Assembly (NCBI RefSeq): GCF_010726085.1
Contig: NZ_AP022560.1
Span: forward strand, 4,464,001 to 4,528,000
Direction of reading: 5' to 3'
Length of the DNA: 64,000 bases
DNA from: Mycolicibacterium moriokaense
GTDB taxonomy: Bacteria > Actinomycetota > Actinomycetes > Mycobacteriales > Mycobacteriaceae
The notes beneath the pieces are model-generated. The model was not told where the DNA came from. It worked only from the letters and a program-made list of their open reading frames with translations, and searched no databases. Shown in pieces: positions 24,787 to 37,111 of this stretch (the first letter of the stretch is position 1; every line of letters starts with the position of its first letter). Position numbers and translations under genes: made by a program.

Positions 24787-27700
24787 CGGTACTTCACCTC
24801 CTGGGAGCGACGGCGCACCACCGTCACCTCGTCACGCTGGTTACCAGTCGGACCGAGGTAGTTGAACGCGAAGGAATGCTGCGCATAGCCGCCGGCGAGA
24901 TGGCTGGGTTTGATCAGCAGCCTGGTCAGCGAATTGTGAATCCCGCCGCGGGTTCCGGTGGTCTCGGTGAGCGGCACATCGATCGTGCGCTCCATGGCGT
25001 GGTATACGAAAACCACGCCGTCGGGCATTCGGTGACTGACCGCCGCGCGGCACACCACCACACCGTTGCGGTTGACGGCCTCGACCCAATCATTGTCGTT
25101 GACCTGGATTTTCGCTGCGTCCGCCGGACTCATCCACATGACGGGCCCACCGCGGGACAACGACAGCATGAACAGGTTGTCCTGATACTCGGAGTGGATG
25201 GACCACTTCGAATGCGGGGTCAGGTAGCGCACCGTCAGTCCGATGCCGTCGGCAGTGCCGACCGCGGGTTCACCGAACAGCCGCGACATGTCCAACGGCG
25301 GCCGGTAGATCGGCAGTTGTTCGCCCAGTTCTTCCAGCCAGTCGTGGTCGACGTAGAAATGCATCCGACCGGTCAGGGTGTGGAACGGTTTGAGTTCCTC
25401 GATGTTCACCGTGAACGGGGCGTAGCGGCGGCCACCGGTCTCGCTGCCCGACCACTCCGGACTGGTGATCACCGGCACCGGCCGCGCCTGCGTGTCGGCG
25501 TAGGTGATGCGGCGTTCCTCGCTGCCCTCGGCCAGGTGCACCAGTTTGCGGCCGGTCCGTCGCTCCAACTCGCGGAACCCCTCGACGGCGAGCCTGCCGT
25601 TGGATGTACCCGACAGCGCAAGAATCACATCGGCCATCCGCTCCGCGGATGTCATGGCCGGACGACCCTGCGCCGCACCGGAGTCCATCACCCCGAACTT
25701 GGCTGCCAGTTCACTCACTTCGGCATTCGGATGGGTGGTGACACCTTTGGTGGTGACGCCCAAGCTGTCGACGAGCGGCCCCAGGGTCACCCACTTTTCG
25801 GCGATTGCCGCGTAATCGCGTTCCACCACCGCGATCGGTCCCATGGTCTTGCCCGGAATCGGGGTCTCCCCCATGACGCGCCAGTCATGCTCGGTACCGC
25901 CGGGATACGCCATCGCCCCAGGGGTGTCGTGCTGCAGCGTGCCGAGCACCACGTCGGTACGCGTGCCGAGGTGTTTGGCGGCCAGCGCGCTGAACGATCT
26001 GGCGATCGCCCCGAAAGCGTCGTAGTCCGAACGGGTTTCCCACGGCGGGTCGATGGCCGGGCTGAAGGCGTGGACGTAGGGATGCATGTCGGTGCTGGAC
26101 AGGTCCGCCTTCTCGTACCAGGTCGCGGCGGGCAGCACCACATCCGATAGCAGCGTCGTCGACGTCATCCGGAAGTCGATCGACATCAACAGGTCGAGCT
26201 TGCCTTCTGGAATCTCGTCGGTGTACGTGACGTCGCGCGCCCGCAACTCGCCGGGCTGGGCCTGCACGTTGGAGGTGGTGCCGAGCAGATGGCGCAGGAA
26301 GTACTCGTTGCCCTTGCTCGACGAGCCGAGCAGGTTGGCCCGCCAAACATTCAGCACGCGTGGCCAGTTCGCCGGATCGTCGGGATCGGTGACGGCCAGC
26401 GTCAGCGCGCCGCTGGCGAGCTGTCCGGCCACATATTCCGGGATCTGCGACTTCTCGTAACCCGCGGCCAGCGCGTCGTCGGCGACGTCGAGGCTGGACC
26501 GGTCGAATTGGGGAAAGAACGGCGACCACCCCATCGCGGCCGCCGATGCCAGCACATCCATGGTGTGCTTCCCGGCGAAGCGGCCCCGCCCGAGTGGGCT
26601 GGCGAGCGTGTCGGCGCGATACCCGTCGTACCGCCACTGGTCGGTGTGCACGTACCAGTAGGACGTGCCCGCCATCTGCCGAGGCGGGCGCGACCAGTCG
26701 GTGCCCATCGCCAGCGTCGCCCACCCGGTGATCGGCCTGCACTTCTCCTGCCCGACGTAATGTGCCCAGCCGCCGCCGTTTCTGCCCATCGATCCGGTCA
26801 GCAGCAGCAGTGCCAGCACCGCGCGGTAGGTGGCGTCGCCGTGGAACCACTGACAGATGCCTGCGCCCATGATGATCATCGACCGGCCGTTGGTGTCTTC
26901 GGCGTTGCGCGCGAACTCCTTCGCCACCCGGATGGCCTGCGAGGCGGCGACTCCGGTGATCGATTCCTGCCAGGCCGGTGTGTACGGGACCCCCGCGTCG
27001 TCGTAGCCGGTGGGCCAGTCGCCCGGCAAGCCGTCCCGGGCCACCCCGTACTGCGCGAGCATCAGGTCGAACACGGTGCACACCAGGTGTTCGCCCACCC
27101 TGCGTACGGGCACGCCGCGCTCCAGGGTTTCACCGTGTCCGTCGACGGTGTCGAAGCGCGGCAACCGGATCAGCGCGGTCTCACCAATATCGGCCGCCAC
27201 CGTCAGCGCGGGCACCAGGCCCTCGAGGTCGAGGTTCCACTGGCCGACACCGCCGTCCCCGAATCGGAAACCCAGCGAGCCCTGCGGCACGGCGACCGTT
27301 CCCGTCGCACCGTCCAGAATGGCCGGTTTGAACGCGGCATTCTCGACGTCCTGGCCGAGATCCGCGGCTGTCAGGTTCTTTCCGGGCACCAGCGCGCCAT
27401 TCCGCTCCTCCAGCTTGACCAGGAACGGCAGGTCGGTGAACTTGCGCGCATAGTCCACGAAATACGGGACACGCTGGCGCACATAGTATTCGGTGAGGAT
27501 GACGTGGCCCATCGCCATCGCCAACGCACCGTCGCTGCCCGCCGCGCAAGGCATCCACTCGTCGGCGAACTTCGTGTTGTCGGCGTAGTCGGGGCTCACG
27601 CTGACCACCTTGGTGCCGCGGTAGCGCACCTCGGCCATCCAGTGGGCATCCGGGGTGCGGGTGACGGGGACGTTGGAACCCCACATCATCAGATAGGCGG

Positions 27701-28469
27701 CGTCCCACCAGTCCCCGGACTCCGGCACGTCGGTCTGGTCGCCGAACACCTGCGGTGAGGCCACCGGCAGGTCGGCATACCAGTCGTAGAACGACGTCAT
27801 CGCTCCACCGATCAGTTCGACGAACCGCGAGCCCGCCGCGTGGCTGACCATCGACATGGCCGGTATCGGCGAGAAACCGGCGACCCGGTCGGGCCCGTAG
27901 GTCTTGATGGTGTGCACATGGGCGGCGGCGATCATCTCCGTCGCCTCCGCCCACGTCACGCGCACCAGGCCGCCCTTGCCGCGGGCGCACTGGTATTGGC
28001 GACGGCGCTCGGGGTCGGCCTGGATGTCGGCCCACGCCAGCACCGGATCGCCGACCCGGGCCTTGGCTTCGCGATACATCTCCACCAGCACGCCGCGGGC
28101 ATACGGGTAGCGCACCCGCGTCGGCGAGTAGGTGTACCAGGAGAATGCCGCGCCGCGTGGACAACCGCGGGGTTCGTACTCGGGCCGGTCGGCGCCGACC
28201 GACGGGTAGTCGGTTTCCTGGGTCTCCCAGGTGATGATGCCGTCCTTGACGTAGATCTTCCACGAGCACGATCCGGTGCAGTTGACCCCGTGGGTGGAGC
28301 GCACCACCTTGTCGTGGCTCCAGCGGTCGCGGTAGAAGACGTCGCCCTCGCGGCCACCGCGCCGTGTGACGGTGCGCAGGTCGTCGGAGAACTCGCCGGG
28401 TGTGAAGAACCGCCCGCTGCGTTCGAGTAGTTCTTCGATCGGCCCGCCGGTGCGCGGTGCCTTCGTCAT
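24783..28469 (-). CDS. narG: respiratory nitrate reductase alpha subunit (Mo-bisMGD)
   Basis: 1228 residues, full family length. Near the N-terminus HGVNCTGSCSWKIYVKDG carries the His/Cys ligands of the FS0 cluster, followed by YEPRGCPRGA and the molybdopterin domains; the C-terminal GGPVMWMSPADAAKIQVNDNDWVE belongs to the dinucleotide-binding domain. It reduces nitrate to nitrite on the cytoplasmic side. The start overlaps narK by ATGA. No twin-arginine signal of the cleaved type is seen, as expected. Confidence 0.97.
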   Translation of the reverse strand: MTKAPRTGGPIEELLERSGRFFTPGEFSDDLRTVTRRGGREGDVFYRDRWSHDKVVRSTHGVNCTGSCSWKIYVKDGIITWETQETDYPSVGADRPEYEPRGCPRGAAFSWYTYSPTRVRYPYARGVLVEMYREAKARVGDPVLAWADIQADPERRRQYQCARGKGGLVRVTWAEATEMIAAAHVHTIKTYGPDRVAGFSPIPAMSMVSHAAGSRFVELIGGAMTSFYDWYADLPVASPQVFGDQTDVPESGDWWDAAYLMMWGSNVPVTRTPDAHWMAEVRYRGTKVVSVSPDYADNTKFADEWMPCAAGSDGALAMAMGHVILTEYYVRQRVPYFVDYARKFTDLPFLVKLEERNGALVPGKNLTAADLGQDVENAAFKPAILDGATGTVAVPQGSLGFRFGDGGVGQWNLDLEGLVPALTVAADIGETALIRLPRFDTVDGHGETLERGVPVRRVGEHLVCTVFDLMLAQYGVARDGLPGDWPTGYDDAGVPYTPAWQESITGVAASQAIRVAKEFARNAEDTNGRSMIIMGAGICQWFHGDATYRAVLALLLLTGSMGRNGGGWAHYVGQEKCRPITGWATLAMGTDWSRPPRQMAGTSYWYVHTDQWRYDGYRADTLASPLGRGRFAGKHTMDVLASAAAMGWSPFFPQFDRSSLDVADDALAAGYEKSQIPEYVAGQLASGALTLAVTDPDDPANWPRVLNVWRANLLGSSSKGNEYFLRHLLGTTSNVQAQPGELRARDVTYTDEIPEGKLDLLMSIDFRMTSTTLLSDVVLPAATWYEKADLSSTDMHPYVHAFSPAIDPPWETRSDYDAFGAIARSFSALAAKHLGTRTDVVLGTLQHDTPGAMAYPGGTEHDWRVMGETPIPGKTMGPIAVVERDYAAIAEKWVTLGPLVDSLGVTTKGVTTHPNAEVSELAAKFGVMDSGAAQGRPAMTSAERMADVILALSGTSNGRLAVEGFRELERRTGRKLVHLAEGSEERRITYADTQARPVPVITSPEWSGSETGGRRYAPFTVNIEELKPFHTLTGRMHFYVDHDWLEELGEQLPIYRPPLDMSRLFGEPAVGTADGIGLTVRYLTPHSKWSIHSEYQDNLFMLSLSRGGPVMWMSPADAAKIQVNDNDWVEAVNRNGVVVCRAAVSHRMPDGVVFVYHAMERTIDVPLTETTGTRGGIHNSLTRLLIKPSHLAGGYAQHSFAFNYLGPTGNQRDEVTVVRRRSQEVKYR

Positions 28470-29692
28470 GGCGGGTCCTTACTGCGTTGGGTTTCCGGCT
28501 CGTGCGCGTGCAATCGCAATGCCGTGTAGCCGAAGGCGATCGCCGCCGTGGCAACCAGGAGAAGCAGACCGACGGTGTAGTCGTTGTCGACCGAGTCGTA
28601 GCTCGCGCCCATCACCAGCGGCGGGAAGTAGCCGCCGAGCCCGCCCGCCGCGGCCACGATTCCGGTCACCGAGCCCAGCGACTGTGCGGGTGCCCGACGC
28701 GCGACCCATGCGAAGACGCCGCCGGTACCGATGCCGAGGAAGATCGCCAGCGTGATGAACGTGGCCGCCGACCACACGTCCGGCGGCGGTTGGAACACGG
28801 CGATGAACGCCATCACCGCGGTACCTGCGAAAGATGCCAGCACCACGTACTTGGGCGCGATCCGGTCGGCCAGCGCCCCGCCGACCGGGCGGGCCAGCAC
28901 CGCGGCCAACGCGAACCCCGCCGTGCGCGCACCCGCGTCGACCGCACTGAAGCCGTAGATCGTCTTGATGTACGTGGGCAGATAGTTGCTGAACGCTACG
29001 AAACCGCCGAAAACGACCGCGTAGAGGAACGACATCTCCCACGTGACCGGAAGTTTCGCGGCGACGATCAGCTTGGGCACCACCCGGTCGGTGTTCGGGG
29101 TGAAACTCGGAGAATTGCGCATCACCAGCGCACACGCCACCGCGGTCAGCGCCAGCGCGACCGCGACGATGACATGGGTGGTGAAGAGGCCGAACCACCG
29201 CACGAACCGCGGGGTGAAGAACGCCGACAGCGCCGTACCGACCATCCCCATGCCGAAGACCCCGGTCGCGAAGCCACGGCGCGAGGCTTCATACCAGCTG
29301 TTGGCGAACGGGATGCCGACCGCGAAGATCGTCCCCGCGATGCCGAGGAAGAAGCCGCATACCAGCAGGAACGGGTACGACCCCGCCGTGCCCGCAGCCC
29401 CCACCGCCAGGACCGGCACGATGGATGCCGCGGACACCGCGATGAACATGGTCCGTCCGCCGTAGCGATCGGTGAGCGATCCGATGACGATGCGTCCCAG
29501 CGATCCGACCAGGATCGGCGTGGCCACCAGCATCGACGCCTCGGTACTGCTCAGCGACAGGTCGCCGGCGTAGGTGGTCGAAAGCGGCCCGATCATGTTC
29601 CAGGCCCAGAAGTTGATGGCCGACACCCACGTCGCCAGTACCAGATTCACGCTTCTGCTGGTGCTGGTGTCCGGCGTCGTCGCCGTGCTCAC
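28466..29692 (-). CDS. narK: nitrate/nitrite transporter, NarK family (MFS)
   Basis: 408 residues, about 12 membrane helices. NNP-family signatures are visible: N-terminal WVSAINFWAWNMIGPLSTTYAGDLSLS, GSLGRIVIGSLTDRYGGR, and the nitrate-signature-like GFFLGIAGTIFAVGIPFANSWYEASRRGFATGVFGMGMVGTA region. It supplies nitrate to, or exports nitrite from, NarGHI. GTG at 29692 follows AGGGA and is the first gene of the operon; the promoter must lie in the 135-bp gap upstream. Confidence 0.93.
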   Translation of the reverse strand: MSTATTPDTSTSRSVNLVLATWVSAINFWAWNMIGPLSTTYAGDLSLSSTEASMLVATPILVGSLGRIVIGSLTDRYGGRTMFIAVSAASIVPVLAVGAAGTAGSYPFLLVCGFFLGIAGTIFAVGIPFANSWYEASRRGFATGVFGMGMVGTALSAFFTPRFVRWFGLFTTHVIVAVALALTAVACALVMRNSPSFTPNTDRVVPKLIVAAKLPVTWEMSFLYAVVFGGFVAFSNYLPTYIKTIYGFSAVDAGARTAGFALAAVLARPVGGALADRIAPKYVVLASFAGTAVMAFIAVFQPPPDVWSAATFITLAIFLGIGTGGVFAWVARRAPAQSLGSVTGIVAAAGGLGGYFPPLVMGASYDSVDNDYTVGLLLLVATAAIAFGYTALRLHAHEPETQRSKDPP

Positions 29693-29827
29693 GTCCCTAG
29701 AAAACCACTCGGCGGCTGGCGCGGTGTGGCTTTCGCGGAAACTGTTGCCGCCGAAGCAGAACCATGATCACAACGGGTGAACGCGCACCACTCGCGACTG
29801 AGGCAACCCTGACTGCTTTGCTGACAG

Positions 29828-31216
29828 CTACGGTGTGATGACGGTATTCGGATCTGGCTCGGCCACGGAATCCAGCGAGGCGTCCTTGGTTTCATGCATG
29901 ATCAGAATCGCGATGAGGCTGAGCGTCGCCGCCACGAAGAGATACAGGCCTACCCAGCCGACACCGTAGGACGTCGCCAGCCAGGTGGCGATGAACGGCG
30001 CAACCGCGGCGCCGAGGATACTCGCGACGTTGTAGGAGATTCCGGAGCCGGTATAGCGCACATTGGTCGGAAACAGTTCAGGTAGAACCGCGCTCATCGG
30101 CCCGAAAGTGAAGCCCATCAACGTCATTCCGATGATCAAGAAGAGCAGCATGGTGCCCTTCGACGTGTCGCCGGAGCCGAGCATCGGGGCGAACAACCCG
30201 CCGTAGGCCATGATGCCGATGGTGACGACCAGCAGCGAGCGTCTGCGGCCGAAGCGGTCCGAGATCAAACCCGAAAGGGGCAGCGTCGCCGCAAAGAACA
30301 GCACCGCGATCAGCTGCAGTTGCAGGAAATCGACATAGCCGAACCCGAGTCCCCCACCATCCGGAGGCCGTTTTCCGGTGCCGAAGCTCAACGCCCAGGT
30401 GGTCACGATATAGAAGATCGTGTAAGTCGCCAGCATCACGAAGGTGCCGATGATCAGTTGACGCCAACTGGTCCGAAACACCTCGGTCAGTGGGGTTTTC
30501 ACCTTTTCGCCGCGCTCGACGGCGCGGGTGAACACGGGCGTCTCGATGAGGCGCAACCGCACGTACAGGCCGATGGCCACCATCACCGCACTCAGCAGGA
30601 AGGGTATCCGCCAGGCCCATGTCAGAAATGCGCCGTCGAGATCGGGTTTCAGATTGCTGTGCCCGTGCCATAACAGCAGACCCACGAAAAGCCCGTTGGC
30701 CAGCAGGAATCCGATCGGCGCCCCGAGTTGCGGCCACATCGCGGCCCAACCGCGCTTACCGGGCTGCGCCGTCTCCGTCGCCAGCAGTGCCGCTCCGCTC
30801 CATTCGCCGCCGAGAGCCAAGCCCTGCGAGAAGCGCATGATCGCCAGCAGTGCCGGAGCAATCACGCCGACCTGGTGGTAGGTGGGCAGCAGGCCGATCA
30901 CGAAGGTCGCGATTCCCATCACCAGCAGCGACGCGACCAAGGTCGCCTTGCGGCCGACCCGGTCGCCGAAATGCCCGAACAGGATCGACCCGACGGGGCG
31001 GGCCACGAAGGCGAGGCCGAACGTGGCCAGCGACGCCAGCAACGCCGTCGTCGAATCACCCTTGGGGAAGAACAGGTGCGGGAACACCGACACCGCGGCC
31101 GTGGCGTAGATGTAGAAGTCGTAGAACTCGATGGTGGTACCCACCATCGATGCGATCACGATGCGGCGGCGCGGAACCCCGCCGATCACATCGCCGTCCA
31201 CGGTGTCTGAACTCAT
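29828..31216 (-). CDS. MFS transporter, metabolite:H+ symporter (MHS) family
   Basis: 462 residues with 12 predicted helices. The MHS signature GTTIEFYDFYIYATAAVSVFPHLFFPKGD is at the N-terminus, with GHFGDRVGRKATL between helices 2 and 3 and RFSQGLALGGEWSGAALLATE in helix 4-5. Relatives carry shikimate, proline/betaine, citrate or other organic acids. ATG at 31216 follows GGGAGATGAG. It diverges from cstA. The next gene on the strand is narK after 135 bp; read-through is possible but not required. Confidence 0.88.
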   Translation of the reverse strand: MSSDTVDGDVIGGVPRRRIVIASMVGTTIEFYDFYIYATAAVSVFPHLFFPKGDSTTALLASLATFGLAFVARPVGSILFGHFGDRVGRKATLVASLLVMGIATFVIGLLPTYHQVGVIAPALLAIMRFSQGLALGGEWSGAALLATETAQPGKRGWAAMWPQLGAPIGFLLANGLFVGLLLWHGHSNLKPDLDGAFLTWAWRIPFLLSAVMVAIGLYVRLRLIETPVFTRAVERGEKVKTPLTEVFRTSWRQLIIGTFVMLATYTIFYIVTTWALSFGTGKRPPDGGGLGFGYVDFLQLQLIAVLFFAATLPLSGLISDRFGRRRSLLVVTIGIMAYGGLFAPMLGSGDTSKGTMLLFLIIGMTLMGFTFGPMSAVLPELFPTNVRYTGSGISYNVASILGAAVAPFIATWLATSYGVGWVGLYLFVAATLSLIAILIMHETKDASLDSVAEPDPNTVITP

Positions 31217-31436
31217 CTCCCGCCTCTCTAACGACCGTTTGGCAAACGCACATCATGCCAGCGCCCTTCGCAGTCTGCGGCTCGTCGCGCCGATATCCCC
31301 ACAGATATCGTTCGCAAGCTGCCGATTTGCGACCGACTCGGTGCTTAGAATCGTCGAAGCGGGACCCCCTCTTCCAGTCGCCTGCGCGGCCGAAGGCCCG
31401 CTTCCGGCGCACCGTCTTCAGCGACGAGGAGGGACC
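31217..31436. promoter_or_regulatory. divergent promoter region of MHS transporter and cstA
   Basis: A 220-bp gap. It holds the inverted repeat CGATAT-N8-ATATCG at 31291-31310, and a TTAGAAT -10-like element about 90 nt before cstA preceded by TGC. Nothing in it looks coding. Confidence 0.45.
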
Positions 31437-33725
<2,289 letters not shown>

Positions 33726-33865
33726 TGGGTGACAACCACTACCGCCGCTACGTCGCCCATCGCACGCAGACACATCCCGGCGAGCGTGTGCTGTCCGAAC
33801 GGGAGTACTGGCGGATGCGCCACGCGGCGACGGACTCCAATCCCAATCCGCGGTGCTGCTAGCGC

Positions 33866-34450
33866 CTACCCGGATGCGACGACGCCTGCGGAATCCCACG
33901 GCGCCAGAGTCGAACCCGACTCCGACCGGAATGCGTCGGGCACATCGTCGGTGACCTGCCATGTGGCCGCCAGCCGACCCATCCCCACCGCGTATGCGCA
34001 GTGCACGCCGAGTTCGACGAGCTCGTCCTCGCTGAAGTGCGTGCGCAGGTCGTCGTAGACGGCGTCGTCGATCGCCAGGTGATCGGTGGCGAACAAGTCC
34101 GCATAACGCAGCGCGCTGCGCTCGGCGTCGGTGAGATCGTCGGCCTCCGTCGGCTGCTGCAACGAGCACACCACATCCTCGGTGAGCCCGTCGTCGATGG
34201 CGCTCTGGTAGCGCACCGACATACAGCTGCGGCACTGGTTGTGGAAGGCGATCCGCAGTCGCACCAGTTCGACCAGCCGCGGCGAAAGCGTCCCGGTCGA
34301 CGTGAGGGCTGCTCGCAACGCTCCGAGCGCGCCCGCCACCTCCGGGCGGTGGCCGAGAATCGACGCCACACCGAGGTTGATCCGATCGCCCTGACCGAGG
34401 TCGTCCACCGGGATCGAAGCGAAGGCTGCGGAAGGTGCAATTCGGGACAT
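33866..34450 (-). CDS. carboxymuconolactone decarboxylase/AhpD-like protein
   Basis: 194 residues. The AhpD-type core is VELVRLRIAFHNQCRSCMSVRYQSA, with redox-capable C-R-S-C near residue 75, followed by ALRYADLFATDH. Proteins of this family act as alkylhydroperoxidase partners or decarboxylases; with the CxxC a peroxidase-like redox role is more likely. ATG at 34450 is the first giving the family start. It is convergent with the YbdD gene (3-bp gap) and divergent from the amidohydrolase. Confidence 0.85.
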   Translation of the reverse strand: MSRIAPSAAFASIPVDDLGQGDRINLGVASILGHRPEVAGALGALRAALTSTGTLSPRLVELVRLRIAFHNQCRSCMSVRYQSAIDDGLTEDVVCSLQQPTEADDLTDAERSALRYADLFATDHLAIDDAVYDDLRTHFSEDELVELGVHCAYAVGMGRLAATWQVTDDVPDAFRSESGSTLAPWDSAGVVASG

Positions 34451-34556
34451 CGGGACCTCACATCGCCGTAGGTTGGGGCTGAGAACCACCGTAACGCGGT
34501 TGCCGTGCGAGCTAAACTGTTGCCCATACGGTAAGCAACTACAAAAGGGGTGCGCC

Positions 34557-35852
34557 GTGAACAAGGACGACATGATCCTGATCAGCGTCGACGACCACAT
34601 CGTCGAGCCTCCCGACATGTTCCGTAACCACCTTCCGAAGAAGTATCTGGACGAGGCGCCGCGACTGGTGCACAACCCGGACGGGTCGGACACCTGGCAG
34701 TTCCGCGACGTCGTCATCCCGAACGTCGCGTTGAATGCCGTGGCGGGCAGGCCGAAGGATGAGTACGGCCTGGAGCCGCAGGGACTGGATGAGATTCGCC
34801 CAGGTTGCTGGCAGGTCGACGAGCGGGTCAAGGACATGAACGCCGGCGGCATCCTCGGGTCGATCTGCTTCCCCACCTTCCCCGGCTTCGCGGGTCGGTT
34901 GTTCGCCACGGAGGATCCCGAGTTCAGCCTGGCGCTGTTACAGGCCTACAACGATTGGCACGTCGAGGAGTGGTGCGGCGCCTACCCCGCGCGGTTCATC
35001 CCGATGACGCTGCCGGTGATCTGGGACGCCGAAGCATGCGCCAAGGAGATCCGGCGCAACGCGGCGCGCGGTGTGCATGCACTGACGTTCACCGAGAACC
35101 CCGCCGCGATGGGCTACCCGTCCTTCCACGACGACTACTGGATGCCGGTATGGGAGGCACTGGTCGACACCGACACGGTGATGAACGTGCACATCGGCTC
35201 GTCGGGGAAGCTGGCCATCACCGCCCCCGACGCGCCGATGGACGTGATGATCACGCTGCAGCCGATGAACATCGTCCAAGCGGCCGCGGATCTGTTGTGG
35301 TCCAAGCCCATCAAGAAATATCCCGACCTGAAGATCGCGCTCTCCGAGGGGGGCACCGGCTGGATCCCCTACTTCCTCGAACGCGCGGATCGTACGTATG
35401 AGATGCACTCGACGTGGACGGGCCAGGACTTCAAGGGCAAGCTGCCTTCCGAGGTGTTCCGCGAGCACTTCCTGACGTGCTTCATCTCTGACCCGGTCGG
35501 AGTGGCGATGCGCAACCAGATCGGCGTCGAGAACATCTGCTGGGAAGCCGACTACCCGCACAGCGATTCGATGTGGCCCGGCGCCCCTGAGCAACTCGAT
35601 GAGGTGCTGAAGGCCAACAACGTGCCCGACGACGAGATCAACAAGATGACCTACGAGAACGCCATGCGGTGGTACCACTGGGACCCGTTCACCCACATCA
35701 CCCGCGAGCAGGCGACCGTCGGCGCGCTACGCAAGGCGGCCGAAGGCCACGACGTCTCCATTCAGGCGCTGTCTCACCACAAGAAGGACAAGAGTCTCGG
35801 CGCGTCGACGCTGCAGGACCAGCTGAACAGGGCCACCGCGAGCCAGAAGTGA
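34557..35852 (+). CDS. amidohydrolase family protein (metal-dependent, ACMSD-like)
   Basis: 431 residues, GTG start after AAAGGGG. The N-terminal metal motif is V-D-D-H-I-V-E-P, a metal His lies in V-M-N-V-H-I-G-S (~208), and the C-terminal acidic site is in C-W-E-A-D-Y-P-H-S-D (~330). Such TIM-barrel hydrolases/decarboxylases are frequent next to P450s and LLM oxidoreductases in mycobacterial lipid or terpenoid catabolism. It converges with the P450 gene (9-bp gap). Reaction not assignable from sequence. Confidence 0.88.
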   Translation: MNKDDMILISVDDHIVEPPDMFRNHLPKKYLDEAPRLVHNPDGSDTWQFRDVVIPNVALNAVAGRPKDEYGLEPQGLDEIRPGCWQVDERVKDMNAGGILGSICFPTFPGFAGRLFATEDPEFSLALLQAYNDWHVEEWCGAYPARFIPMTLPVIWDAEACAKEIRRNAARGVHALTFTENPAAMGYPSFHDDYWMPVWEALVDTDTVMNVHIGSSGKLAITAPDAPMDVMITLQPMNIVQAAADLLWSKPIKKYPDLKIALSEGGTGWIPYFLERADRTYEMHSTWTGQDFKGKLPSEVFREHFLTCFISDPVGVAMRNQIGVENICWEADYPHSDSMWPGAPEQLDEVLKANNVPDDEINKMTYENAMRWYHWDPFTHITREQATVGALRKAAEGHDVSIQALSHHKKDKSLGASTLQDQLNRATASQK

Positions 35853-35861
35853 GCGCTCAGA

Positions 35862-37097
35862 TCACCGCAGCGAGTAGCGGATCGGCAGGTGCTTGGGCCC
35901 GCCGACGAAGACCGTCGCCATGTACTCCGCATCGCCGGTGAGTTCGATCGAGTCCAGCCGAGGTATCAGCTCGGAGAAGAAGCTGTTGACCTCCATCCGG
36001 GCCAGGGCCGCGCCCAGGCAGAAGTGCACGCCGTAGCCGAATGCGTTGTGTTTGTTGGGGTCGCGTCCCACGTTGAACTTGAACGGCTCGTCGAAGACGT
36101 CTTCGTCACGGTTCGACGATACGTACGACAGCAGCACGGACTCCCCCGCCGCGATCGGTACGCCGCGGACCTCGGTGTCCTGCTGCGCCGTACGCATGAA
36201 CTCCTTCACCGGTGTGACCCATCGGATCATCTCCTCAGTCGCCAGCGGCATGAGATCCATGTTGGCGCGCAACCGCTCCCGTTGGTCGGGGTGCTCGATG
36301 AGCGCGTGCAGACCGCCGGAGATCACGGCGCTGGTGGTGTCATGTCCGGCCGTGGCGATGATGAGGTAGTACGACACGGTGTCGATGTCGGACAGCGGTT
36401 CGCCGCCGATCGTTGCGTTGGCGATGGCGGAGGCCAGATCCTCGGTGGGCGAGGCGCGCCGCGCGGCGGTCAAATCGTTGAAATAGGCGAACATCTCGAG
36501 CAGCACGTCCATGGACTCCTCGATGGACGCACTGCGCTGCATCTCTTCGTCGTCGCTCCCGAACAGCTCCTGTGTGTACTTCAGCATCTGCGGGAAGTCG
36601 GATTCGGGGATGCCGAGCATCGACATGATCACGTACAGCGGATAGTTCACGGCGACCTCCTGAACGAAGTCGCACTCCGGTCCCGCTGTGACCATCTGAT
36701 CGACGTAACGCCTTGCGAGCTCTTCGATGCGGAGCTTGAGCGCACGCATGGCTTTCGGGCGGAACCAGTCGGCCCCAATCGCACGGATCGCACGGTGCTC
36801 CGGATCGTCGTGATGAATCAAGGTTTTGACACCGATTGCAGCCTGCTGATCATCACCCGCCAGAGTGGTCAACACCGGGCGGGGCGAGTTGGTGAAGATG
36901 TCGTTGGCGCGTTCGATCGCCATGATGTCGGCGTGTTTCGTGATCGCCCAAAAGGGGCGGTAATTGGGTACCTCGACCCAGGACACCGGCGCGTTGGCGC
37001 GCAGATGGGTCAGCGCCGCATGCAAAGCCTTCTCATCGGTGTAGGACTTGGGATCTGCGAACACCTTTGCCGCTTCGTCCATGATCCGGGTAGCCAT
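35862..37097 (-). CDS. cytochrome P450
   Basis: 411 residues. I-helix motif A-G-H-D-T-T-S-A near 245, EEMIRW with the ExxR pair near 290 and the haem motif F-G-Y-G-V-H-F-C-L-G with Cys near 358. The ATG at 37097 gives MATRIMDEAAKVFADP; the longer frame is a shadow over the LLM gene. Bacterial class I P450, probably acting on a lipid or isoprenoid; I cannot place it in a numbered family. Probably co-transcribed with the LLM gene 14 bp upstream. Confidence 0.92.
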   Translation of the reverse strand: MATRIMDEAAKVFADPKSYTDEKALHAALTHLRANAPVSWVEVPNYRPFWAITKHADIMAIERANDIFTNSPRPVLTTLAGDDQQAAIGVKTLIHHDDPEHRAIRAIGADWFRPKAMRALKLRIEELARRYVDQMVTAGPECDFVQEVAVNYPLYVIMSMLGIPESDFPQMLKYTQELFGSDDEEMQRSASIEESMDVLLEMFAYFNDLTAARRASPTEDLASAIANATIGGEPLSDIDTVSYYLIIATAGHDTTSAVISGGLHALIEHPDQRERLRANMDLMPLATEEMIRWVTPVKEFMRTAQQDTEVRGVPIAAGESVLLSYVSSNRDEDVFDEPFKFNVGRDPNKHNAFGYGVHFCLGAALARMEVNSFFSELIPRLDSIELTGDAEYMATVFVGGPKHLPIRYSLR

Positions 37098-37111
37098 TAC
37101 CGGTTCCTCCG

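Noticed and set aside
29693..29827. TGTGA/TCAC-like half sites upstream of narK resembling CRP/FNR-type boxes
   Set aside because: No complete TGTGA-N6-TCACA or TTGAT-N4-ATCAA palindrome could be found.
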